A stretch of DNA of 64,000 nucleotides from Leptospiraceae bacterium. Its GTDB lineage: Bacteria; Spirochaetota; Leptospiria; Leptospirales; Leptospiraceae. Shown piece after piece: positions 53,746 through 60,301 of the stretch (position 1 is its first letter; every line of letters begins with the position of its first letter). Made by a program: the position numbers and the translations under genes. The notes below the pieces were generated by a model. That model was not told the DNA's origin and searched no databases. It saw nothing but the letters and a program-made list of their open reading frames with translations. Where the stretch lies: NCBI GenBank assembly GCA_024233865.1, contig JACKPA010000001.1, forward strand, positions 434,001-498,000, in the 5' to 3' direction.

Positions 53746-55164
53746 TTAATATATGTCTATTGTTTTGAAAGAAGAAATCTCACCCAATCTCCTGCGAGAA
53801 AGTTTTTGCAAAGATGTCAGACCTTCCAAGATAAATTCAATTCCGGCTACGAACAAATAATCTTGTTTATCAAATTCTTTATCATGGAGCAAATCCCAAA
53901 GAGCAGGAACGATTTTCAAAATATCCTTATATTGAGTTACTGGCATATAGTCAGAAATTTCCAATTTACTTGCCTTGTAGATTTGTTTTACAATATCATC
54001 AAAAGCAGAAGCATATTTTTTAGGGTTAAAATATTCCTCAAATACAACCCTTGTTGCTTGATCGATCAGCTTTAAAACAACCTGGTATTCACTAATGGCT
54101 TCGTCTCTATAAGGGTCTAATTCTACCTTACCGGAACATGAGCTGAAAATATTACCCAAATCAGTCATTCGCACATAACCGAATTCTTCTCCAAAACTCA
54201 AAGCTCTCCTTCTGGCAGAACTGACGGTAACTTCATAGTTTGCAATCGAAAGTCTAGCGCTTACACCCGATTTTTGATTTATCAAATGTGAAGATCGTGC
54301 TTGGATGGTGATTTCCTCTATAATTTCTTCAATAAATTTCGGAACTTTTACTTCTGGGAAATTGATAGGTAATTTTACTTCTTGCTTAGTTATGTCTAAA
54401 CCGATTTCACGAGTTTTGGGATAATGAGTGCGAATTTCCGAACCAATTCTATCTTTGAGTTGCGAAATAATTTTTCCGCTTCGAGAGTAGTCTTCTGGAT
54501 TTGCCGTAAAGCAAACAAAGACATCTAAAGGAAACCTTACCGGAATTCCTCTGATTTGTACGTCTGATTCTTCCAAAATATTAAATAAAGAAACTTGAAC
54601 GAGATAATCCAAATCCGGCATTTCATTGATAGCAAAAATTCCTCGATTCGCTCTAGGTAATAAACCAAAAAAAATAGAACCTTCCGAAGACAAAGGCTCA
54701 CCTCCTACAATCTTAGAAGGGTCTAAATCTCCAATAATGTCTGCTATTTTAGAGCCTGGAGATAACCTTTCACCGTATCTCTCTTCTCGTGAAAGCCAAG
54801 CGATAGGGGTATTATTTCCCATTTCTTTAACAATTTTTTTGCCAACTGCCGTAATTGGAGCGAACGGACTTTCGGGAATTTCAGTACCCTGTATGATTGG
54901 GATATTTTCATCTAAAAGGTCCAAAAGGGAACGCATGATTTTACTTTTTGCTTGTCCTTTTTCTCCTAATAAAACGATATTATGTCCGGATAGAATTGCA
55001 TTAGTCAATTGTGGTATAACAGTTTCCTCATAGCCATGGATGCCTTGAAACAGTTTTTCTTTTTTTTTGATTTTGGTGGCAAGATTCTCTGCCATTTCGA
55101 CCCTTACCGGTCTTTCTTTATAACCATTGCGAATTAATTCACCTAAAATTGTTGGTAGACTCAT
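53746..55164 (-). CDS. ChlI/MoxR-like AAA+ ATPase
   Basis: The 472-residue protein has Walker A LLGEKGQAKSKIMRSLLDL and Walker B GIFAINEMPDLDYLVQVSLFNILEE, with a C-terminal helical lid. The insert ITAVGKKIVKEMG...LSPGSKIADIIGDLDPSKI and the RGIPVRFPLDVFVCFTANPEDY block match magnesium chelatase subunit I-like AAA+ ATPases. Without a ChlD/VWA gene nearby the partner is unknown; such ATPases act as chaperones of VWA proteins. The function is not established. Confidence 0.8.
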   Translation of the reverse strand: MSLPTILGELIRNGYKERPVRVEMAENLATKIKKKEKLFQGIHGYEETVIPQLTNAILSGHNIVLLGEKGQAKSKIMRSLLDLLDENIPIIQGTEIPESPFAPITAVGKKIVKEMGNNTPIAWLSREERYGERLSPGSKIADIIGDLDPSKIVGGEPLSSEGSIFFGLLPRANRGIFAINEMPDLDYLVQVSLFNILEESDVQIRGIPVRFPLDVFVCFTANPEDYSRSGKIISQLKDRIGSEIRTHYPKTREIGLDITKQEVKLPINFPEVKVPKFIEEIIEEITIQARSSHLINQKSGVSARLSIANYEVTVSSARRRALSFGEEFGYVRMTDLGNIFSSCSGKVELDPYRDEAISEYQVVLKLIDQATRVVFEEYFNPKKYASAFDDIVKQIYKASKLEISDYMPVTQYKDILKIVPALWDLLHDKEFDKQDYLFVAGIEFILEGLTSLQKLSRRRLGEISSFKTIDIY

Positions 55165-55251
55165 ACTAAATTAATTTATGAATGTATACAAAAATTGCAA
55201 TGAAATAATATTTTTTTAATAAGACTTCTTCTATAGGCTGTGTTTACTAAA

Positions 55252-55352
55252 CTAACGTCAGTTCGACGTAAGAAAAGTTTTGGATAAATATAAGGGTAAA
55301 CACATAGTTTACCCTTATAAAACAAGTCTAACGAAGATTTTTCTGTAAGGGC
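55252..55352. repeat. MITE-like palindromic element, copy C (truncated)
   Basis: The left end CTAACGTCAGTTCGA (55252-55266) and the following ACGTAAGAAAA match the terminal repeat of copy B read in reverse. The first palindrome is perfect: AAGGGTAAAC, a five-base loop and GTTTACCCTT (55292-55316). The second palindrome is cut after GTAAGGGC at about 55352. It lies between the AAA+ ATPase gene and the desaturase operon end. Confidence 0.7.
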
Positions 55353-55385
55353 TTAACATCTAAAGACATAGAAGACTTTCAAACC

Positions 55386-56471
55386 TTAAACCTCATTAAA
55401 CCTTAAATACTGACCTTTTGTTTCATCCCAAATATGACAATTTTTCACTTGATTTACATAGTAACCAAAATTCAGCTTTCCTTCAGGAATGTCTTGACCG
55501 TATTTTGAATTTTTCAATTCTTTATAAGCCTCTCGTAAGTGATAACAAGGAATGGCTGTAGATAGGTGGTGTGGTGTATGAACGTCTATATTCAGGTGAA
55601 GAATAGAAAACCAAACCGGACTTAGAGAATTATAGGTAGCCAAAATTTGTCCTTTGTAAGAATTCCAATCACGAGGTGAATAAAATTTCATGTCCGTAGA
55701 CGTATGGTGTTGGTAGGTATAAAGCGACATCCAAAAAGCAAAAAACAAGCCAGGTAAAACATAAAAATGAAAAATGGCAAATACACTATTGGTAAGATAG
55801 AATATCCCACCCATTACACCTAACGCCAATGCCCCCAAAATAAAATAAGACAAAATAACCTTTTTCCTCTGCGACTTATTAAACTTGGACGGAAAGTAAT
55901 GGGTTAAAATATTGTGCATAAAAGCCCCAAAAGGAGGAAACAACCTACCAATTCTATACATAAGAGCTTTTTTCGGTTTCATCCTTTTTAGGATTTTGTA
56001 CTGTTTGCTTGTTAAAGGAATCCAAGCATTATCGTAATAGATGTCTTTTGGATTTGCTTGGAGAAGGTTTGTATGTTTATGGTGTGCGTTATGCGAATAC
56101 TTCCAAGCATAGTACGGATAGAAAGAAAAAACAAAAACGATATGACCCCAAAAATCATTCCAGCGATTACTTTTGAAAAATGCCTGGTGAGCACAATCGT
56201 GCCCGAGAACAAACAGAGACGTTACGCCCGTTCCGGCTAAAAACCATGCTACAGGATACAGCCACCAATAAGTATTGGCAAACGAATAGTAACTAAAACC
56301 TATAGTTCCGGCATAAAAAGCAAAACTAATAAACATATACAAAATCGCGTACATTAGGTTTGGCTTGTAAAGCTGGGGTGAAACAACCTTTCTTGGTCCG
56401 CTAAGGTCTGTTTCTTCTTCATTTACCGGATTTGAAAAACTGATATTTACTTTTTCTAAAATGGCATTCAT
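55386..56471 (-). CDS. Fatty acid desaturase (second of tandem pair)
   Basis: This 361-residue integral membrane desaturase has the three His boxes: GHDCAHQAFF, HNAHHKHTN and HTPHHLSTAIP. These bind the di-iron centre. Four hydrophobic helices flank them. It introduces double bonds into acyl chains, probably as a delta-12 or omega-3-like enzyme; regiospecificity cannot be read from sequence. It overlaps the upstream desaturase by one base (TAATG) with GGAGG 5 bases before the ATG, so the two are coupled. The two share about the same length and layout. Confidence 0.9.
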   Translation of the reverse strand: MNAILEKVNISFSNPVNEEETDLSGPRKVVSPQLYKPNLMYAILYMFISFAFYAGTIGFSYYSFANTYWWLYPVAWFLAGTGVTSLFVLGHDCAHQAFFKSNRWNDFWGHIVFVFSFYPYYAWKYSHNAHHKHTNLLQANPKDIYYDNAWIPLTSKQYKILKRMKPKKALMYRIGRLFPPFGAFMHNILTHYFPSKFNKSQRKKVILSYFILGALALGVMGGIFYLTNSVFAIFHFYVLPGLFFAFWMSLYTYQHHTSTDMKFYSPRDWNSYKGQILATYNSLSPVWFSILHLNIDVHTPHHLSTAIPCYHLREAYKELKNSKYGQDIPEGKLNFGYYVNQVKNCHIWDETKGQYLRFNEV

Positions 56472-57556
56472 TATTCGCCTCCATCCATTACTAAGGTTAA
56501 TCCGTTTTCTTTTGCTAAAATTTGAGCTTTTTTATAATCCATCCATTCTCCCGTTTGAGAATCTATGAGTTTACATTCTGCGGTGGATCTGATATAATCA
56601 CCCAAAATCGAATTACTTTCACGAACAAGTCCTCCATAAACGGATTTGATTTCTTCTAGAGCCTTTTTTAGGTTATAAAAAGGTATTTTCATGTGAACGT
56701 GGTGGGGAGCGTGAATGTAAATATTGTGGATAAAAAAATTATAAACAGGATTTACATGGTAGTTGATGGTTCCCCTCATTTGTCCGTAGAAAGGAGTCCA
56801 ATCTTCTTTTTCCCTCCATGGTATTTCTTTATGAATATGATGGATATAAACGGTAAAACCGATAAAGTAGTTCCAAATAATAAAAGGAACAAAAAACATC
56901 TTGGTAAGTAGCCATAAACCTGCATAAATATCAAATCCGAATTCCGTATTTCCACCCAAATAGATGAGAAGTCCCGAAACGATTAGAATAAAGCTATGGA
57001 TGATATGTTTATCTCTTCGAGCTTCTTTGAGTGGTGCAGAATAAATAACCATTCCTTTGAGCCAAATTTCAATAAGATAATAAATACCAGCTCCCAAAAA
57101 GGACCAATACACTTTATGAAGGGCTTTTTGAAGCAAGTTGTAAGACTGGTATTCTTCCAGTGTAGCAGGATGCCAAACAAAATCGGCTTGCCTTTTTACA
57201 GTATGACCATGGTGGATTCTGTTGTGCCCGTAAGCCCATTGATTATAGGCGTGTAAAGATGGTAGCATAGAAATTTGACCAATCCAATAGTTCAAACGAT
57301 TGCTTTTAAAGAGAGCACCATGGGCACAATCATGACCAATTACAAACAGTCCGCTAATGGACAAACCAGCCATAAACCATAAGATTGGAATGAAATACCA
57401 ACTTTGGGTATTCCAGAGTAAAAAAATAACCAGGGTATATAAAAACAAACTTCTTATAAAATAGAATATCCCTTTATAAGTAGGGTTTTCAAACGTTGTA
57501 TCCGAGAGTATATCTCTTACGGACGACAAAGTTTCTTTAGGTGTGTGATTTATCAT
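56471..57556 (-). CDS. Fatty acid desaturase (first of tandem pair)
   Basis: The 361-residue membrane desaturase has His boxes GHDCAHGALF, HNRIHHGHTV and HAPHHVHMKIPF. The first box is the same as in the next gene, while the second and third differ. GAGGAG lies about 8 bases before the ATG. Tandem paralogues suggest successive desaturation steps on the same acyl chain, or head groups of different length. The promoter with an inverted repeat at 57575-57653 probably controls both. Confidence 0.9.
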   Translation of the reverse strand: MINHTPKETLSSVRDILSDTTFENPTYKGIFYFIRSLFLYTLVIFLLWNTQSWYFIPILWFMAGLSISGLFVIGHDCAHGALFKSNRLNYWIGQISMLPSLHAYNQWAYGHNRIHHGHTVKRQADFVWHPATLEEYQSYNLLQKALHKVYWSFLGAGIYYLIEIWLKGMVIYSAPLKEARRDKHIIHSFILIVSGLLIYLGGNTEFGFDIYAGLWLLTKMFFVPFIIWNYFIGFTVYIHHIHKEIPWREKEDWTPFYGQMRGTINYHVNPVYNFFIHNIYIHAPHHVHMKIPFYNLKKALEEIKSVYGGLVRESNSILGDYIRSTAECKLIDSQTGEWMDYKKAQILAKENGLTLVMDGGE

Positions 57557-57574
57557 ATATCAATCTCCTCACAT

Positions 57575-57625
57575 ATCTAACGATGCTAATTATGATTTTT
57601 GCCATTTTATTTAACAGCGTTAGAT
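57575..57625. promoter_or_regulatory. Inverted repeat (candidate operator) before the desaturase operon
   Basis: The arms ATCTAACGATGCTAA (57575-57589) and the inverse of TTAACAGCGTTAGAT (57611-57625) match at 13 of 15 bases. One arm overlaps the -10 region and start of the putative promoter. The arrangement suits a repressor that senses membrane lipid state, but no regulator gene is next to it. Confidence 0.45.
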
Positions 57626-57653
57626 TGTAAAGTGAAAAACATTTGACAGACAA
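57624..57653 (-). promoter_or_regulatory. Candidate sigma-70 promoter of the desaturase operon
   Basis: On the minus strand TTGTCT (57648-57653) and TACAAT (57624-57629) are separated by 18 bases. Transcription would start inside the inverted repeat just downstream. Both boxes are one or two bases from consensus. Confidence 0.5.
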
Positions 57654-57677
57654 TTTTTCATATAAAGAAGACAGAAA

Positions 57678-57765
57678 TTAATTGTTGATTCGCCAATTTT
57701 CGATTTTTAAATCATAACCCAGTTTTATAATTCTATTGTAATGAACTGTATTGCCAGTAACTACA
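57678..57765 (-). pseudogene. Detached C-terminal part of the PIN toxin gene at 58046
   Basis: The minus-strand frame reads VVTGNTVHYNRI followed by IKLGYDLKIENWRINN and a TAA at 57678-57680. The last residues LKIENW are the normal end of this VapC subfamily. The first 16 bases are the copy of the direct repeat shared with 58058-58073. In the intact gene it would follow directly after VVTGN at codon 118 of the toxin at 58046-58411. Confidence 0.85.
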
Positions 57766-58057
57766 CAGCAATTATCGGTAACAATTTTTTAACTAAAAAT
57801 ATAGCTTTTTTAATTCAAATACCTATCCCTCCTTCTCCCTTTCCTGGTTCGCATGCTTGGGAAACCGCAGGAAAGGGAGCGAAAGTTATAGTAGGTTTTA
57901 TTTTGTTTACCTAAACCTATAAAATTTTCTTAAATATTTCGTCCTTTTTGTTAAGAAATGGATATTATGCTCCCTTTCCTGTCAGGAAAGGGATAGATCA
58001 AGCTTGGTGCAAAAGAACAGCTTGATGGGGATAGGTAGAAATAATTTAATGCCGATA
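57766..58057. mobile_element. Insertion element of about 292 bp with inverted ends
   Basis: It is flanked by a 16-base direct repeat, ATTGCCAGTAACTACA, at 57750-57765 and 58058-58073. Near its ends are inverted 11-mers GCAATTATCGG (57768-57778) and CCGATAATTGC (58052-58062). Inside are a 10-base inverted pair TACCTATCCC (57820-57829) and GGGATAGGTA (58028-58037). There are also two hairpins of the CTCCCTTTCCTG/CAGGAAAGGGAG type (57835-57879 and 57970-57994). It encodes no protein and looks like a MITE. Its stem-rich content implies mobilisation by a transposase elsewhere. Confidence 0.8.
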
Positions 58058-58411
58058 ATTGCCAGTAACTACAGGCAAATTACTTGCTATGGCAATTCCC
58101 GCAATAATTGAATCAGCTAAACCTATTGGTTGTCCAATTTTTTCTAAATCAGATATAATTTTTCCAGATATTTCAGCACTAACAGAATCTAAATTTAAAA
58201 CATTTACATGATTTAACCTGCTTATGAAATTTTTTAATTTTCCTTCATTTCCAATTTTTCTAAACCCTTTGACTATTTCTAAAATTGTCATAGATGAAAT
58301 TGTAAATTTTTTATGTTCTCTTATATATTTCATAGAATTAGAAATCACATTGTTATCTTTAGCTTTCATAATCTCTGAAAAAATATCAGTATCAATAATA
58401 ACCAAATTCAT
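58046..58411 (-). CDS. vapC: VapC-like PIN toxin, C-terminally truncated by an insertion
   Basis: The 121-residue product has the PIN active site D7 (VIIDTDIF), E45 (TILEIVKG) and D100 (GLADSIIAG). It reaches VVTGN at 114-118, then runs into the inserted element and ends with three new codons and a stop. The intact gene would be about 141 residues, ending LKIENWRINN. The last helix and strand are missing. The three acidic residues remain, so residual activity is possible, but the fold may be unstable. The start lies one base after the antitoxin stop. Confidence 0.85.
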   Translation of the reverse strand: MNLVIIDTDIFSEIMKAKDNNVISNSMKYIREHKKFTISSMTILEIVKGFRKIGNEGKLKNFISRLNHVNVLNLDSVSAEISGKIISDLEKIGQPIGLADSIIAGIAIASNLPVVTGNYRH

Positions 58412-58412
58412 T

Positions 58413-58649
58413 TTATACCCTTAAAGTTAAACTTTCCCTATCCATCAGAATAATATTGGCTATTTGGTCGATAATGTCCTCATCTTCTTTAAATAATCCA
58501 ATTATTGGGTTTTCTTCTTCCATTTCTGTTTGCAAAGGCTCTTCTAAAGTAATAACTAAATTACACAATCCAGGATTTAGTTTTTCATTTAATTTTACTA
58601 TTAAATAACCATCTTCTGAAATCGTGCCTACTGTATTGATTGTTAGCAT
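58413..58649 (-). CDS. VapB-like antitoxin of the truncated PIN toxin
   Basis: ATG 58649 follows AAAGGTG at a normal distance; upstream in-frame ATGs lack one. The 78-residue product begins MLTINTVGTISEDGYLIVKL, an AbrB/DUF-type antitoxin head seen upstream of PIN genes. Its acidic tail binds the toxin. The gene is intact, and the pair order (antitoxin then toxin) is normal. Keeping the antitoxin with a truncated toxin is consistent with recent insertion. Confidence 0.75.
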   Translation of the reverse strand: MLTINTVGTISEDGYLIVKLNEKLNPGLCNLVITLEEPLQTEMEEENPIIGLFKEDEDIIDQIANIILMDRESLTLRV

Positions 58650-58721
58650 AATTAATTCACCTTTTGTCATTGTACCTATATATTTTATACTCATAACGAA
58701 AATTTTTTCTGTAAATAACAA

Positions 58722-58823
58722 TCTGAAAGAACATCACCCATTTAATAAAAAAGCCTTCATTAGCCCTTGGTTTCTCACTTTTCAAGGGAATGACAGGGGC
58801 TAGTACTCAATTTACTTATTTTT
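58722..58823. other. Intergenic hairpin region
   Basis: TAGCCC...GGGCTA and CCTTG...CAAGG pairings at about 58758-58803 could fold into a hairpin between the TA pair and the nuclease-like gene. It may be a terminator or part of a dispersed repeat. No gene is seen. Confidence 0.35.
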
Positions 58824-59579
58824 TTATCCATGGTTGAAATTCTCCACTGTCTTGATGATTTCATCCTTTACAAAAAGTAAATTTCTATAAATTCCTTTCA
58901 AATCTCCTATTTTGGTACTGTCAAAATTTTCACTGACAAAGTATTGGTACTTATTTTCTCCCAATTTTTCCAAAATCACAAAATTCCAGATAGAACCTAT
59001 TACGTAGGCTCCTTTTATGGATTTAAATTTATTAAGCTCAATAGCGCTAACAAGTTCAGCTAAGAGTTGAGGACGAGGGTCGTCATTTTTGATCGATTTT
59101 TTAAACTCTTGAATAAAAAAATAGGGTATTTTGGCTCTTTGTAAACCTCTAGAAACCACGTAATCAATCGTTCCTGTCAAAATAAATTTATCGGTTTTAT
59201 AGGTTAGTTTAGCTTCATAAAAATCTTTTATCTTTTTATCTTTTAAAGTAAAATTAATTTTATTCAATATTATGGATATGAATTTTATCTTTAAGTCTTC
59301 TTCGTAATAATATTCAATATATTGCCCTTCTTTATCCAACAATTCTTTTAGAAAAGTGATAATATCCTCGCTTAACTCTATGGAATTTTTAAACCAATCC
59401 TCGAAAGCAGTTCTTTCTTCGCTGTATTCTATATCAAATATATTTTCCAAATCCTCAAAATTGATTTTTGAGTATTGGTACGTCGGAACGTGGGAAATTG
59501 GTTCACCTTTTAATTTTTCTAATTCTCTCTTTAATTCTTCAATTTCTCTAAGTAATATAAGCTCTAACTCTTCACTCAT
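58824..59579 (-). CDS. PD-(D/E)XK nuclease-like accessory protein with coiled-coil N-terminus
   Basis: GGGGAG lies 5 bases before the ATG. The 251-residue protein starts with a helical, charged segment (EELELILLREIEELKRELEKL). The core shows D139 (TGTIDYVVSRG), E158-x-K160 (FFIQEFKKS) and DDPRPQLLAEL. The 19-residue D-to-E spacing and the DPxxQLL block match the protein at 27745-28386. The product ends NFVILEKL and a 40-residue tail. It is a paralogue pair in one window, both in accessory DNA beside toxin-antitoxin genes. Confidence 0.75.
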   Translation of the reverse strand: MSEELELILLREIEELKRELEKLKGEPISHVPTYQYSKINFEDLENIFDIEYSEERTAFEDWFKNSIELSEDIITFLKELLDKEGQYIEYYYEEDLKIKFISIILNKINFTLKDKKIKDFYEAKLTYKTDKFILTGTIDYVVSRGLQRAKIPYFFIQEFKKSIKNDDPRPQLLAELVSAIELNKFKSIKGAYVIGSIWNFVILEKLGENKYQYFVSENFDSTKIGDLKGIYRNLLFVKDEIIKTVENFNHG

Positions 59580-59770
59580 AAAACTCCCCTTATTAATAAA
59601 TATAAGAAATTAGTCATAATATAACTTTTTAATAAAATTAAGTAGTAATATTACTCTAATAACTTAAAAATAAGAATACTATATTTTATAAACACTCTAC
59701 CTAAGATGATTCTAAGTGAAACTAAAAGCAACATGAAAATTTGAGTTCATTCCAAATTAAAATATTGGAA

Positions 59771-60256
59771 ATGGGTAGAAAATCAAGAGAAGGAAATTCG
59801 GTAGATATTTATCATATTGTTGGTTCTAAGCTGAGGTATTTGAGAGAAGATAAAGGTTTCACTTTAGAGCAATTGTGTGAGCAAGTAAATAAAAAATATG
59901 GGTTGCAAATAAAACCAAATCTCTTAGGGAAAATTGAGCGTTCTCAATCAAAAATCCAAACCGATTTGTTTATTCATTTATGTGATTTTTTTGAGGTGGA
60001 ATTGTCATTTTTTATACCAAGTAAAAAAAACAAGCAAGATCAAATTTTACAAGAAAAACTCGATGAACTTTTACAAAACCCAACAGGCAGGGAAATTATC
60101 CGTTTTCTCACATCAAGCCCTAATCAAAAATGGAGACCTTTGATCCATGAAATGCTAAAAATTTTTATCCCTCAAATTGAGATCATTATCCATAATGCAG
60201 AAATAAATAAACCACAAAAAGTTTTAAAGGCAGCAAAGAGCAGAGAGTTATTGTAG
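59771..60256 (+). CDS. XRE-family transcriptional regulator
   Basis: ATG 59771 follows TTGGAA and gives 161 residues; a TTG at 59741 is the longer alternative. The helix-turn-helix domain (about 8-75) reads VGSKLRYLREDKGFTLEQL and IKPNLLGKIERSQSKIQTDLF, with an added loop in the second helix. The C-terminal helical region has no enzymatic motif. It may regulate the accessory genes to its left or the kinase to its right. It is divergent from the nuclease-like gene. Confidence 0.8.
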   Translation: MGRKSREGNSVDIYHIVGSKLRYLREDKGFTLEQLCEQVNKKYGLQIKPNLLGKIERSQSKIQTDLFIHLCDFFEVELSFFIPSKKNKQDQILQEKLDELLQNPTGREIIRFLTSSPNQKWRPLIHEMLKIFIPQIEIIIHNAEINKPQKVLKAAKSRELL

Positions 60257-60301
60257 AAAAGTTTTTTTTATAATTATAAAAATTTATTTTGCCTATTAAT
60301 T

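Noticed and set aside
57766..58057. CRISPR array from the repeated CTCCCTTTCCTG hairpins
   Set aside because: Only two hairpin copies with unequal spacing; flanking direct repeat and inverted ends fit an insertion element instead.
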